Shown here one piece after another: positions 1 through 9,750 of a stretch of DNA of 64,000 nucleotides. The position numbers and the translations under genes are program-made. The notes beneath the pieces are model-generated. The model ran no database searches, was not told where the DNA came from, and saw nothing but the letters and a program-made list of their open reading frames with translations. Position 1 is the stretch's first letter. The number at the start of each line of letters is the position of its first letter. The stretch covers positions 1 through 64,000 of the forward strand of contig JAGYKU010000001.1 of assembly GCA_018401455.1 (NCBI GenBank), read 5' to 3'. The DNA comes from Flavobacteriales bacterium (lineage in GTDB: Bacteria; Bacteroidota; Bacteroidia; Flavobacteriales_D; Parvicellaceae).

Positions 1-129
1 GTTCAAATTGTATCAGAAAGGATCATTCAAAAAGTAACCAAGCAATTTGTGACACATCTCAAAAATACAGAATCAAATTCTTATGAATCTGTAAAGATTA
101 TGAACGAAATTTTTAAATTGGAAATTTGA
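1..129 (+). CDS. hemA: glutamyl-tRNA reductase, C-terminal end (partial)
   Basis: An open frame enters from the left edge and ends at TGA 127-129; about 42 residues are visible. The stretch is helical and charged, as expected for the C-terminal dimerisation tail of glutamyl-tRNA reductase, but it carries no diagnostic motif. The assignment rests mainly on position: it overlaps hemC by four bases, and Bacteroidota usually start this operon with hemA. The enzyme reduces glutamyl-tRNA to glutamate-1-semialdehyde, the first committed step of C5-pathway tetrapyrrole synthesis. Confidence 0.6.
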   Translation, partial: VQIVSERIIQKVTKQFVTHLKNTESNSYESVKIMNEIFKLEI

Positions 130-1037
130 AATCATCCATTCGAATAGGGACAAGGAAAAGTGAATTGGCGCAATGGCAAGCTAAATTAGTTAGAGATTTA
201 TTAGAAAAACAAGGCATTGCTTCACATTTAGTTTTAGTGGATTCAGAAGGTGATCAAAACCAGACTGTGCCTTTATATGAAATGGGTGTGGTTGGGGTTT
301 TTACCAAAACTTTAGACATCGCATTGCTCAATAATAAAATAGACATTGCTGTTCATTCGATGAAAGACGTTCCTGTAGGACTGCCCAAAGGAATCATTGA
401 ATTTGCAGTACTTGAAAGAGGTGATGTGGAAGATGTTTTTGTGAAGCATCCAAAAAATGAATTTTCAAGGGCTATTGCAACCAGCAGTTTGAGAAGAAGA
501 GCGCAGTGGCTCAACAAATACCCAAATTTCTCGATTGAAGAATTAAGAGGAAATGTAAATACAAGACTTCAAAAAGTAGCGGATAGCAATTGGAAAGGGG
601 CTATTTTTGCCAAAGCAGGATTGGAAAGAATTAACGTTTTACCCAAAGATGCAGAAGTGCTAGATTGGATGATTCCAGCCCCTGCTCAAGGTGCTATCAT
701 GGTGGTGGGTAGAGAAAATGAACCTGCATTTTTGGAGGCTTTGAAAACTTTAAACCATACTAATACATCAAACTGTGTAACTATCGAGCGACAAGTATTA
801 AAAATTTTGGAAGGAGGCTGCACTGCACCAATTGCTGTAAATGTCAAAGAAATGCAAGATAATTATAATGTTAGTGCAGGTATATACAGTCTTGACGGAC
901 AAAGAAAAGTAGAGGTTTTTGAGTCCTTCTCGAAAGAAAATCAAACTCAAATAGCAAATCAAGTTTCAAAAATGCTCCTCGAAAATGGTGGAGCAGAAAT
1001 TATGAAAGAAATTAAAGCTTTCAACAATAAGAAATAA
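126..1037 (+). CDS. hemC: porphobilinogen deaminase (hydroxymethylbilane synthase)
   Basis: Cytoplasmic enzyme that polymerises four porphobilinogens into hydroxymethylbilane. At 303 residues it has the usual family length. It begins RIGTRKSELAQWQA, has HSMKDVP near residues 77-83, the ATSSLRRRAQ segment, and EGGCTAPI, whose Cys near residue 232 is the dipyrromethane cofactor attachment site. The start is TTG at 126, overlapping the preceding stop (TTGA); no upstream ATG fits, so translational coupling to hemA is likely. It overlaps hemD by one base. Confidence 0.97.
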   Translation: MKSSIRIGTRKSELAQWQAKLVRDLLEKQGIASHLVLVDSEGDQNQTVPLYEMGVVGVFTKTLDIALLNNKIDIAVHSMKDVPVGLPKGIIEFAVLERGDVEDVFVKHPKNEFSRAIATSSLRRRAQWLNKYPNFSIEELRGNVNTRLQKVADSNWKGAIFAKAGLERINVLPKDAEVLDWMIPAPAQGAIMVVGRENEPAFLEALKTLNHTNTSNCVTIERQVLKILEGGCTAPIAVNVKEMQDNYNVSAGIYSLDGQRKVEVFESFSKENQTQIANQVSKMLLENGGAEIMKEIKAFNNKK

Positions 1038-1729
1038 TGCCGAACAACGAAATCAAAATACTATCAACGAAGAAATTATCAGAAGCACAAAGTGATAAAA
1101 TAAATTCCTTTGCGCAACTCGTTGATTTTGATATTTTGAATGTTGTTTCATTGAATCCAGTTTTAAAAAACATAAACCAAAACATTATTTTCACAAGTTT
1201 TAAAGGAGCACAAGAAGGTCTGAAGTTACTGTCAAAAAAAGCAAAAGAACATCAGTTTTTATGTGTTGGTCATAAGACTTTTGAATTGCTTCAAAAAAAT
1301 AACTTAACTGTTTTGCATTCGGCTAATTATTCCAAAGAATTGGCTTCATGGATGGTCGCAGAAATGCCTGAGGCATCATTTACTTATTTGTGTAGCCCAG
1401 ATAGGTTGAATGATTTGCCAGAAATTCTGAAGAAATCTAAGATTAATTTTGAAGAATCATACATCTATGATACTGAAACCACAAACGTTTCTTTATACCA
1501 AAGATTTCACTACGATATATATCTATGGTTTAGTCCCAAAGGCGTTAAAGCATTCCTATCTTCAAAGTTGAAAATGCAAAATGCAAAACATATTTGTATA
1601 GGTAAAACAACTGCTCAAGAGGTGATAAATACTTTTGAAATACAAGATAAAGACCAAGTACTTTATCCCGAAGTTCCCTCGGTAGAAGGGATGATTACAC
1701 AAATTGAAAAAACGATGAGTATCTATTAA
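1037..1729 (+). CDS. hemD: uroporphyrinogen-III synthase
   Basis: The product is 230 residues, about the usual size, and probably cyclises hydroxymethylbilane to uroporphyrinogen III. HemD sequences are poorly conserved. Support here is the two-lobed alpha/beta pattern, the ending of the first lobe ([16 protein letters not shown]), the [11 protein letters not shown] segment and [10 protein letters not shown] in the second lobe, plus the position between hemC and hemE. The ATG shares its A with the hemC stop (TAATG), indicating coupled translation. Confidence 0.9.
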   Translation: MPNNEIKILSTKKLSEAQSDKINSFAQLVDFDILNVVSLNPVLKNINQNIIFTSFKGAQEGLKLLSKKAKEHQFLCVGHKTFELLQKNNLTVLHSANYSKELASWMVAEMPEASFTYLCSPDRLNDLPEILKKSKINFEESYIYDTETTNVSLYQRFHYDIYLWFSPKGVKAFLSSKLKMQNAKHICIGKTTAQEVINTFEIQDKDQVLYPEVPSVEGMITQIEKTMSIY

Positions 1730-1733
1730 TATT

Positions 1734-2759
1734 ATGATAAAAAACGATTTATTTTTAAAAGCACTCAAAGGCGAATCTGTAAGTCGCCCACCCGTATGGA
1801 TGATGCGTCAGGCAGGTAGATATTTGCCAGATTTTATGAAGTTAAAAATGGAATATGATTTCTTTACAAGATGTCAAACACCAGAATTAGCAGCAGAAAT
1901 CACAGTGATGCCCATTCATCAAATTGGAACAGATGCCGCGATTTTGTTTTCGGATATTTTGGTGATTCCACAAGCAATGGGAATTGAAGTGCAAATGAAA
2001 CCTGATTTTGGTCCTTTTGTACCTAATCCAATTAGGAATATGCAAATGGTTGCCAACATTCCGCCTACTGATGCAAAAGAAGCCTTAAAATATGTTTATG
2101 ACGCTATTAAACTGACTAAACAAATGCTTAATGATGAAGTTCCTTTGATTGGTTTTGCTGGAAGTCCATGGACCATTTTGTGTTATGTAGTAGAAGGAAG
2201 AGGCTCCAAAACATTCGACAAAGCCAAAGGATTTTGTTTCGAAAACCCAGAAGCTGCTCATCTTTTATTGCAAAAAATCACAGATGTAACCATAGATTAC
2301 CTTAAAGAAAAAGTAAAAGCAGGAGTAGATGCCATTCAAGTTTTCGACAGTTGGGGAGGTTTACTTTCTCCAAAGGATTATCAAGAGTTTTCTATGCCTT
2401 ACATCAATCAAATTACCAAAGCATTGAAAGACCTTACGCCTGTAATTGTTTTTGGAAAAGGATGTTGGTTTGCACTTGAGGATTATGCTCAAACAGGCGT
2501 AAGCGCTTTGGGTGTGGATTGGACACTAAATGCAGATGTGGCTAGAAAATTAACCGATAATAAAATCACGTTACAAGGAAACTTTGACCCAGCAAGATTA
2601 TTGTCTCCTATTCCTAAAATAAAATCGATGGTAAAAGAAATGATTGATGCTTTTGGAACAGATAGATATATCGCCAACTTAGGTCATGGAATTTTACCTA
2701 ATATTCCAGTAGATCACGCCAAAGCTTTTGTGGATGCTGTGAAGGAGTATGAGGAGTAA
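1734..2759 (+). CDS. hemE: uroporphyrinogen decarboxylase
   Basis: Decarboxylates the four acetate side chains of uroporphyrinogen III to give coproporphyrinogen III. The 341-residue protein has the N-terminal signature [13 protein letters not shown] (residues 19-31, with the substrate-binding Arg residues), the GFAGSPWTI segment, [10 protein letters not shown], and the C-terminal [11 protein letters not shown] motif. It starts four bases after the hemD stop, so it belongs to the same transcript. The gene is intact, unlike the two heme genes that follow. Confidence 0.98.
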   Translation: MIKNDLFLKALKGESVSRPPVWMMRQAGRYLPDFMKLKMEYDFFTRCQTPELAAEITVMPIHQIGTDAAILFSDILVIPQAMGIEVQMKPDFGPFVPNPIRNMQMVANIPPTDAKEALKYVYDAIKLTKQMLNDEVPLIGFAGSPWTILCYVVEGRGSKTFDKAKGFCFENPEAAHLLLQKITDVTIDYLKEKVKAGVDAIQVFDSWGGLLSPKDYQEFSMPYINQITKALKDLTPVIVFGKGCWFALEDYAQTGVSALGVDWTLNADVARKLTDNKITLQGNFDPARLLSPIPKIKSMVKEMIDAFGTDRYIANLGHGILPNIPVDHAKAFVDAVKEYEE

Positions 2760-3088
2760 TAAGGGTTTGGAGTTTGAGGTTCGGAGTTCGGGGTTTTTGA
2801 TTGTATGATTAACGATTTTACGACATACGACTTAACGATTATGGGCTTTAGATGCTTTGTCATATCGACTGGAGTGCGTAGCGATAGCGAAAGTACGAAA
2901 TGGAGATATCTGTTTTGTTAGATAGATGGTTGACTTAATGTCTCAAGACTGGAAGACAAAAGACTTTAAGATTTAATTTGTATTTTTAAAACATATTTTG
3001 GAGAATAATTATAAATAAAAACCTTTGTGCACTTTGCGTAAATCCTTTGAGCTTTGAGGTTAAAAACTAAGTACTAAAACTAATAAAA
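2760..3088 (+). repeat. intergenic stretch built of dispersed repeats
   Basis: No gene is visible in about 330 bases. It holds three pieces seen elsewhere in the window or typical of Bacteroidota intergenic DNA. The first is a GTTCGGAGTTCGGGG-type tract at 2763-2796, related to 15505-15525, 19235-19266 and 53612-53660. The second is a TCGACTGGAGTGCG element near 2867-2910. The third is a composite at 2954-3066 (AGACAAAAGACTTTAAGA followed by CTTTGTGCACTTTGCGTAAA) that recurs at 24541-24634. Confidence 0.7.
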
Positions 3089-3981
3089 TGAAAGAAATAT
3101 TTTCAAAATTTATTGACCAATTACAACAGGATATTTGTATTGGTCTTGAAAAGAAGACGGATTAGCGAAATTTCAAGCGGACGAATGGACAAGACTATGG
3201 TGGTGGCGGAGGAAAATCTATGGTCATCCAAATGGAAATGTTTTTGAAAAAGGAGGCGTTAACGTTTCAAAGTTTATGGAAAACTACCAGATACCATGAT
3301 GGAAAAATTTGGCGTAACAGATTCAGATTTTGCTTGTAGACCCTTTAGTTATTCATCCTAAAAATCCTTTTTGTACCAACTACACACGCAAATTTTAGAT
3401 ATTTCGAACTGTACGACAAAGATGGCAAATACTGCAAATACTGGTTCGGTGGAGGGCAAGATTTAACCTTACTACTTTTGAGGAAGATGCGGTTCATTTT
3501 CATCGAGTTTGTAAAACATTTTGTGACAATCATCATAAAGATTATTATGCGAAATTCAAAAAATGGTGTGATGAATATTTTTTCAACTCCCACAGAAATG
3601 AAGCAAGAGGCATAGGTGGTATCTTTCGATTACCTTTCAGAAAATGAAGAAATGACGCAAGAGCAACTTTATGCATTTGTAAAAGAAGCAGGAAATAACT
3701 TCTAAATTGCTATTTACCTATCGTAAGTAAAAGAAAAATATATCTTATTCACAAGAACAAAGAGACTGGCAAGAAATCAGAAGAGGAAGATATATGTAGA
3801 GTTTGAATTTTAGTACACGACAGAGGTACGCTATTTGGTTTGAAACCAACGGTAGAATTGAAAGCATCTTGATGAGTTTGCCCCCTCACGTGCAATGGAG
3901 ATACGGATCACCATCCAGAAATTGGAACCCTGAACACGAATTAGTTGAAGTTTTGACCCACGAAAAAGAGCATACGTATAA
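3089..3981 (+). pseudogene. hemF: oxygen-dependent coproporphyrinogen III oxidase, many frameshifts
   Basis: Joining the three forward frames recovers a nearly complete HemF: an MKEIFSKFIDQLQ start, the GGGGGKS loop, the [11 protein letters not shown] and HANFRYFE segments, the [11 protein letters not shown] active-site motif, and the ending LPPHVQWRYG. HemF converts coproporphyrinogen III to protoporphyrinogen IX with oxygen. Reading is broken first near 3150 and then repeatedly, often where one A of a short A run is missing. The recovered protein is otherwise well conserved, so sequence error is as likely as real decay. The proposed stop overlaps the hemB start (TAATG at 3979-3983). Confidence 0.85.
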
Positions 3982-4979
3982 TGGAATTGAACAACAGACA
4001 TAGAAGATTAAGAACGAGTCCTTTTGAGAGAGATATTGTAAGAGAAAACCTCTATTTCTGTAAATGACTTTATTGTACCTCTTTTTGTTGTAGAAGGAGA
4101 AAATATCAAAGAGGAAATCGCCTCCATGCCGAATTATTTTCGTTTTAGTTTCTTGACGAACTCACCAAAGAAATCGAAACCATTGTTGCTTTGGGTTTAA
4201 AATCGGTTTTGTATTCGTAAAAGTTCCGAAAAACTCAAAGACAACGAAGGAACTGGAAGCCTAAATCCCAATGGATTGATGCAAAGAACCGTAAAGCATA
4301 TCAAATATTGCACCACAACTGGTTGTAATGACAGATGTGGCTTTGGATCCTTATTCATCTTTTTGGTCACGATGGTGTGATTGAAAACGAAGTAGTGAAC
4401 GACAAAACAGTTGCTATATTATCAAAATGGCATTGTCTCAATGCAGAAGCAGGAGCAGATTTGTAGCGCCTCCGACATGATGGACGGTAGAGTAGGGAGC
4501 GATAAGAACACAACTCGGATAGCGAAATTTTACCCATGTTGGAATCATGAGTTATAGCGCCAAATATGCTTCTTCATTTCATTTGGGCCCGTTTAGAGAT
4601 GCTTTGATCTGCCCAGTGTTAGGATCATTATAAAAGACAAAAAAAAAACCTATCAAAATGGATCCCGGGCTAACAGGCTGGAAGCCATCAAAGAAGTACT
4701 TTCCGACATTGACGAAGGAGGCAGACATTGTGATGGTGAAACCCGGAATGGCTTATTTAGATATCGTGAGAGATATTGCCAATCAAGAAGTTCCGATTTC
4801 TGTGTATCAGGAAAACTATAAATGATAAATCCGCAGTGGTTCAAGGATGGTTGGAAGAAAAAGAAGTGGTCTTGGAAAGTATTATTGCTTTCAAAAGAGC
4901 AGGCGCCAAATTGATTGCGAGTTATTTTGCAAAAGATGTAGCGAAGTGGTTGAGGGAGGATTTTAAAGCGACATTATAA
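3981..4979 (+). pseudogene. hemB: delta-aminolevulinic acid dehydratase, many frameshifts
   Basis: Frame-joined translation gives an almost full HemB: RRLRTSPFERDIVRE near the start, [66 protein letters not shown] (with the Schiff-base Lys), and the end REDFKATL. HemB condenses two aminolevulinates to porphobilinogen, the substrate of the hemC product. At least six indels disrupt it between 4070 and 4830, while the last 150 bases are clean. Loss of hemB would abolish heme synthesis, yet hemC, hemD and hemE are intact, so assembly error deserves first consideration. Confidence 0.85.
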
Positions 4980-4996
4980 TACAATACAAAGATAGA

Positions 4997-5126
4997 ATGA
5001 ACAAGATGAGTAAAATTTTTAAGCAAAAACCTATTGATTCCATATAAAAATACTATCTTTGAATACAAATCAAGTTGTTAAACAACAGTCTTTGAACCAT
5101 AAAAGATAAAATGTAGTTAAACTTTT
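4997..5126 (+). repeat. TA-upstream repeat, copy A
   Basis: About 130 bases that match 34009-34139 in inverted orientation at roughly 90 percent by eye. The core contains GAATACAAATCAAGTTG followed by the dyad GTTGTT-A-AACAAC (5074-5086), which could be an operator. Both copies lie upstream of, and point towards, a RelE/ParE-type TA locus. A 16-codon reading frame beginning ATGAACAAGATG at 4997 is cut to nine codons in the other copy, so it is probably not a conserved peptide. Confidence 0.75.
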
Positions 5127-5227
5127 CTAATTTTCAACGCTGAACAAACCTATGAGCCTCATTTACTTTGGCTAATAAAAATTTAATAAAAGGTTTTGGC
5201 TTTACTTAAACTCATTCGTGATCTGAA

Positions 5228-5377
5228 GATATTGTTCTTGAAGAGAATGTTAATGATTACCTACTTAACAGATGTTCAAAATCAATCCTTGACCAAAGAA
5301 AAGTAGCCCATTTACCAGGAGCAAGCAAATCATTTTCTTGGGACGAAGTCAAAGAAAGAGCAAGAGCAAAGAAATGA
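5228..5377 (+). pseudogene. antitoxin relic of a RelE/ParE module
   Basis: Only the last 50 or so codons are readable in one frame, ending LPGASKSFSWDEVKERARAK before TGA 5375-5377. That tail is typical of short antitoxins whose C-terminus wraps the partner toxin. Upstream of about 5228 the frame breaks and no start codon can be chosen. The stop overlaps the toxin ATG (ATGA), the standard arrangement of such modules. Like hemF and hemB next door it may be broken by sequencing error rather than by mutation. Confidence 0.6.
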
Positions 5378-5665
5378 CAAACTACAATTTAATTGTCAAG
5401 CAGGAAGCAGACCAAGAAATCACTGAGGCATACCGTTGGTAAGGAAAATAAATCTGAAGGACTTGGAGAACGCTTTTAAGTGCTTTTTAGAAGATTGTTT
5501 TTATACTATTGATATTAATCCTACAACCTACCAGAAAATTTATAAAGAACAAAGACAGGCAATTGTAAAAAACTTTCCTTTGTAGCTATTTACGAACAAT
5601 AAGGCCAACAATGACATCGTTGTTTATGCTGTTTTTGATACAAGACAAGACCCAAACAAAATTAA
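5374..5665 (+). pseudogene. RelE/ParE-family toxin, frameshifted
   Basis: Frame joining gives MTNYNLIVKQEADQEITEAY, then RWY, a break near 5440, SEGLGERFLSALEDC, NPTTYQKIYKEQRQAIVKNF, a second break near 5600, and VVYAVFDTRQDP. This is the usual ParE/RelE toxin layout of about 95 residues, ending in the VFDTRQDP strand also present in the toxin at 31586-31900. Members of this superfamily poison gyrase or cleave mRNA on ribosomes; which applies here cannot be told. Confidence 0.65.
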
Positions 5666-6331
5666 GGTAATTTTTGAAATTCATGTTGTTGCGCAAAACT
5701 CGAAGTTTCCTGGAAGGCACCAGAAGGGGGTAGTAGCCCTTCTTATTATATTGGCTGGTGTCTTGGGGCTAGTGGTTGGCTAAATGGAACTTTAATCTAT
5801 TTGTGAAACCCCAAGCAAAATCCAGGAGTAATGAAACAGAAAAGATAAATAATTAGGGCAATGAGTTTATGTAATCTTAAAACTGTATTACTAGAACTAA
5901 TACTTTTTCTTCTTTTTACAAAATAATAATTTACTACAAGAATAAATATTGAGGCAAAAATGTCAACTTTTAAATTCATAACATAGTTTTTATCAGCAAT
6001 AATTATAATATTGTAAAAGTTAACAGTAAATTGAAATAAAATTATATATAAAGCCTGATGTAATTAAAAAAAGTATGTATCAGAGGATGATTTTCATTCA
6101 ATATATTTTTGCAAAACATATAAATGTACTCCATAGTGTCATTTAATTCTTCCATTACAGTTATTCTTTGATTAATCCCCCTGCCTCCCCTGCTCCTGCA
6201 CTAAACAAAGTTCGACAAAGTCAATCCTTTCGTTTGTATTTCTATTTTCTTCCAAACACCTAAATTACAACTTTTATTCTGTTTTTAGTTTTTGGCTAAA
6301 TATCCTTACTTTTATCAAAAATAAAAGAAAA
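5666..6331. other. no gene seen (about 660 bases)
   Basis: No frame on either strand looks like a protein; the only longer one (minus strand, 5797-5979) is hydrophobic, AT-driven and without homology that I recognise. Around 6178-6225 there is a CCTCCCCTGCTCCTGC tract followed by AAAGTTCGACAAAGT, resembling the GC-richer intergenic pieces near 32485, 33260 and 34140. The remainder is AT-rich spacer and the presumed promoter region of the gene at 6332. Confidence 0.6.
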
Positions 6332-7126
6332 ATGGATTACCAGAAAATTTGCAAGGAAGTAGTAGCAGTTAGCCAAAGCATCGGGGATTGGATGTGGCAG
6401 GAAAGAAAGAAATTTTCAAAGGCAAGGGAAACAAAATCTTTTAATAATCTCGTTTCTTATGTTGACAAAACCTCAGAAGAAAAATTTGTAAAAGAACTAC
6501 TTCGCATACTTCCAAACAGTGGAATTTTGGGAGAAGAAGGCGCCAATAGTAATCTGGATAATGATTTTATTTGGATTATTGATCCACTAGACGGAACTAC
6601 CAATTATGTGCATGGCATTCCTGCGTATTGTACAAGCGTTGCGCTTCAATATAAAGGAGTAACTATTATGGGAGTCGTTTACGAACCCAACAATAAAGAA
6701 TGTTTTTTTGCATGGAAAGGCAGTCCTGCTTATTGCAACGAGAACGAAATACATGTAAGTGACAAAAACAGTTTGAAAACTTCACTTTTGGCAACAGGTT
6801 TTCCCTATGATGATTTTTCGAAAATGGAAAATTACATTGATATCTTGAAATTTTTTATGAAAGAAACCAGAGGTGTAAGAAGAATTGGAGCTGCCGCTTT
6901 GGACTTGTGTTATGTTGCTTCGGGAAGGTTTGATGGATTTTACGAATATGCGCTTCAACCTTGGGACGTAGCAGCTGGAGCATTTATCGTTCAGCAAGCA
7001 GGAGGAAAAATTTCTGACTTTAGCAATGGCGAAAATTTCATAAAAGGTGGCGAGATTATTGCAGCAAATTCGTACTTGCACGAAACCATCCAAAAGAAAG
7101 TTGACTTCTTTTTTAATGGTCAGTAA
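6332..7126 (+). CDS. suhB: inositol monophosphatase family protein
   Basis: A 264-residue sugar-phosphatase fold enzyme of the SuhB/IMPase family, probably dephosphorylating inositol-1-phosphate or a related sugar phosphate with Mg2+. The metal site is visible: GEEG near residues 67-70, DPLDGTTNY at 84-92, and WDVAAGA near 211-217, with GRFDGFYE just before it. No signal peptide is present, so it is cytoplasmic. The ATG at 6332 follows an A-rich stretch. It stands just upstream of the PIG-L gene in the same direction. The symbol is by family; the substrate is not shown. Confidence 0.9.
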   Translation: MDYQKICKEVVAVSQSIGDWMWQERKKFSKARETKSFNNLVSYVDKTSEEKFVKELLRILPNSGILGEEGANSNLDNDFIWIIDPLDGTTNYVHGIPAYCTSVALQYKGVTIMGVVYEPNNKECFFAWKGSPAYCNENEIHVSDKNSLKTSLLATGFPYDDFSKMENYIDILKFFMKETRGVRRIGAAALDLCYVASGRFDGFYEYALQPWDVAAGAFIVQQAGGKISDFSNGENFIKGGEIIAANSYLHETIQKKVDFFFNGQ

Positions 7127-7194
7127 GACTTTTAACGATTAAATTTGCCACTCGTTGTTTATAAAAACAACTTAAAAAATTGAAAAACAAAACA

Positions 7195-9645
7195 ATGAGA
7201 TATTTTATCTTTTTTTTACTTCCTATTATTTGTTTTAATGCTTTCGCACAGCAAACTTCATCGGAACTGTATTTAGATTTAAAAAAATTAGCCTCTTTAA
7301 AGCGTGTTCTGTACTTAGCTGCGCATCCTGACGATGAAAACACAAGAGCTTTAGCTTGGCTTTCTTTAGGTGAAGAAGCAGAAACCGCTTATCTATCTTT
7401 GACCAGAGGTGATGGAGGACAAAATCTTATTGGAGAAGAACTGGGGGCAAACCTTGGGATTTTGAGATCTCAAGAGTTATTAGCAGCACGAAGTATTGAC
7501 AACGCCAAACAGTTTTTTTCTCGTGCCGTAGATTTTGGTTATTCGAGATCGGCTGAAGAATCTTTTGAAAAATGGGAAAAAGAAGAAATTGTTTCAGATG
7601 TTGTTGGCGTGATTAGAAAATTTAAACCAGATGTTATCATCACTAGATTTCCACCAGACGAAAGAGCAGGACACGGACATCACACCGCTTCGGCATTGCT
7701 GGCAATTGAAGCTTCCAAATTAGCTGCTGACAAAGATTTCTTACCCAATCAAATTAAAGATTTAGGGACTTGGAATACCACTTCTGTTTATTGGAATACG
7801 AGTTATTGGTGGTCTAAAGATATTGAAGTTACCGCCCAAAATAACGATGAATATTTAATTTTTGACATTGGAGATTACAATCCAACTATTGGGAAATCTT
7901 ATAATGAAATTGGAACTTTAGCCAGAAGTCAGCATAAATGTCAAGGTTTTGGATCTTTGATTGAAAGAGGCGCAAAAGAGGAATATTTTCAATACTTATC
8001 TGGCGAAAAATTAAAGAACAGTTTTTTTGAAAAACCTACCAGAACTTGGAGTAGTGTTGTCTCCAAAGAGCTTGAAAATGAGTTTAATACTCTTATTCAA
8101 AATTTTGATTTCAAAGATGTTAGAAACAATGTAAAACCGCTATTAAGCATTTACAAAAAATTACAAAACATCAAAGATGATTATCTAAGAGAAGAAAAAT
8201 TATCACTTTGCCAAACATTGATTGTCAATTGTTTGGGATTACATATCGAACTCCTTGGAGAAGATTTTAGTTTTGCATTGAATGAAGATGTAAAGTTGAA
8301 CTTAGAAGCCATCAACCGTTCTAAATCTCAAGTTTCTGTGGAGGAAATTACCATCAATGGAACTGCTTTTGTTCCTGAAAATAAAACGCTTTCATTCAAT
8401 CAAATTGTAAATAACAATATTTCCATCAAAGCAAATTCGAATACATTCGCCCCTTACTGGCTACAAAATCCTTATGAAAACCTTTTTGATGTCACCAATG
8501 TTTCACTAATTGGTAATCCAACTTCTAAAAATTCCATAGAAGGAACAGTAAAATTAAACATAGAAGGTGCTTCTTTTGAATATCCTATCAATGGGATTTA
8601 TAAATGGAGCGACCCGGCTTATGGTGAGAAAAAAAGAGATATTGTTTTTACGCCCAATATGGCAATTTCTATTGAAGAAACGGCACTTATTTCCAAAATT
8701 GGAACTGAAAAAAAACTTAAAATAAAGGTGCACAGTTTTCAAGATAATTTAAAAGAAAAAATTCATCTCAAACTTCCTCAAAATTGGGAAGCAACACCCA
8801 AGGTTTTTGAGATTGATATTCAAAACAAACACAACGAAAAGTATATTGAAGTTGTCCTAAAACCCAATTCCAATGCTGTAAATGGAGAACTGATATTACT
8901 AAATGCAAATCAAGAAAGCATCAAACATTTCAGAGAAATAAGTTATGATCATATTCCAACTCAAACTTATTTTACAGACGACCAATTGAAATTAGTAAAG
9001 ATTGACTCAAAAATCAAAGAAGGAAAAATTGCATATATCAAAGGTGTAGAAGACAAAGTGCCACAAGCAATTTCTCAATTAGGATTTGATGTAAAAGTAA
9101 TAGAAGTAGAAGATATAAAAACCACTTCATTGAATGATTTTCAATCTATTGTAGTGGGAATAAGAGCTTACAATGTGAAACCAGAATTGGACTTCTTTCA
9201 TCAACAATTGATGGATTATGTAAGTCAAGGTGGAAATTTGATTGTCCAATACAACACTTCCACCAAAAGCGTAAAAGAAATGCAATTAGGGCCTTATCCT
9301 TTTGATGTTTCTAGAGGAAGAGTCACTGAGGAAGATGCAAAAGTATCTTTTGTAAACCAAAAACATCCTATTTTGAATTATCCCAATTCTATTACTGAAA
9401 AAGATTTTGAAGATTGGGTGCAAGAAAGAGGATTGTACTTTGCCGACAATTGGGATGCAAAATATGAAACGCTACTTTCATGGAATGATAAAGGTCAAGA
9501 ATCTTTAGAAGGTGCGCTCATTGTTGCCAAACATGGAAAAGGACAATTTATTTACACAGGAATTTCATTTTTTAGACAACTTCCAGCAGGTGTAGAAGGT
9601 GCTTACAGATTATTTGCAAATATGTTGAGTTATGGAGGAAATTAA
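7195..9645 (+). CDS. secreted PIG-L/LmbE-family deacetylase with C-terminal extension
   Basis: Begins at ATG 7195 with a clear signal peptide (MRYFIFFLLPIICFNAFAQ); a TTG 15 bases earlier is less likely. The N-terminal half is a zinc-dependent N-acetylglucosamine-type deacetylase of the LmbE/PIG-L family, with HPDDE at residues 44-48 and RAGHGHHTAS near 160 supplying the metal ligands. The remaining 500 or so residues look like beta-sandwich domains plus a C-terminal glutamine-amidotransferase-like fold (VGIRAYN, GGNLIVQYN). It is therefore an exported enzyme acting on an acylated sugar or glycan, not the cytoplasmic BshB. It overlaps a tiny gene and then a symporter. Confidence 0.88.
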   Translation: MRYFIFFLLPIICFNAFAQQTSSELYLDLKKLASLKRVLYLAAHPDDENTRALAWLSLGEEAETAYLSLTRGDGGQNLIGEELGANLGILRSQELLAARSIDNAKQFFSRAVDFGYSRSAEESFEKWEKEEIVSDVVGVIRKFKPDVIITRFPPDERAGHGHHTASALLAIEASKLAADKDFLPNQIKDLGTWNTTSVYWNTSYWWSKDIEVTAQNNDEYLIFDIGDYNPTIGKSYNEIGTLARSQHKCQGFGSLIERGAKEEYFQYLSGEKLKNSFFEKPTRTWSSVVSKELENEFNTLIQNFDFKDVRNNVKPLLSIYKKLQNIKDDYLREEKLSLCQTLIVNCLGLHIELLGEDFSFALNEDVKLNLEAINRSKSQVSVEEITINGTAFVPENKTLSFNQIVNNNISIKANSNTFAPYWLQNPYENLFDVTNVSLIGNPTSKNSIEGTVKLNIEGASFEYPINGIYKWSDPAYGEKKRDIVFTPNMAISIEETALISKIGTEKKLKIKVHSFQDNLKEKIHLKLPQNWEATPKVFEIDIQNKHNEKYIEVVLKPNSNAVNGELILLNANQESIKHFREISYDHIPTQTYFTDDQLKLVKIDSKIKEGKIAYIKGVEDKVPQAISQLGFDVKVIEVEDIKTTSLNDFQSIVVGIRAYNVKPELDFFHQQLMDYVSQGGNLIVQYNTSTKSVKEMQLGPYPFDVSRGRVTEEDAKVSFVNQKHPILNYPNSITEKDFEDWVQERGLYFADNWDAKYETLLSWNDKGQESLEGALIVAKHGKGQFIYTGISFFRQLPAGVEGAYRLFANMLSYGGN

Positions 9646-9742
9646 AGACCCAACAAAATGGAATCGAATGTATTGGATGCTTGTCATCTTATTGGTTTTG
9701 CAAATCATTATTTATTCATGGATTACATTTTCGTTTGATTAG
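9632..9742 (+). CDS. 36-residue single-pass membrane peptide
   Basis: A short gene overlapping the end of the deacetylase gene by 14 bases and ending nine bases before the symporter. It encodes a charged N-terminus (MEEIKDPTKWNRMYW) followed by one hydrophobic helix (MLVILLVLQIIIYSWITF). A good AGG-rich sequence overlaps the start. Small proteins of this kind are often found immediately before SSS-family transporters in Bacteroidota, so a role as an accessory subunit of the next gene's product is a reasonable inference. No function is known to me. Confidence 0.7.
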   Translation: MEEIKDPTKWNRMYWMLVILLVLQIIIYSWITFSFD

Positions 9743-9750
9743 ATTTTGTT

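Noticed and set aside
5797-5979. A 60-residue minus-strand hydrophobic protein
   Set aside because: AT-driven composition, no upstream signals, no recognisable family.
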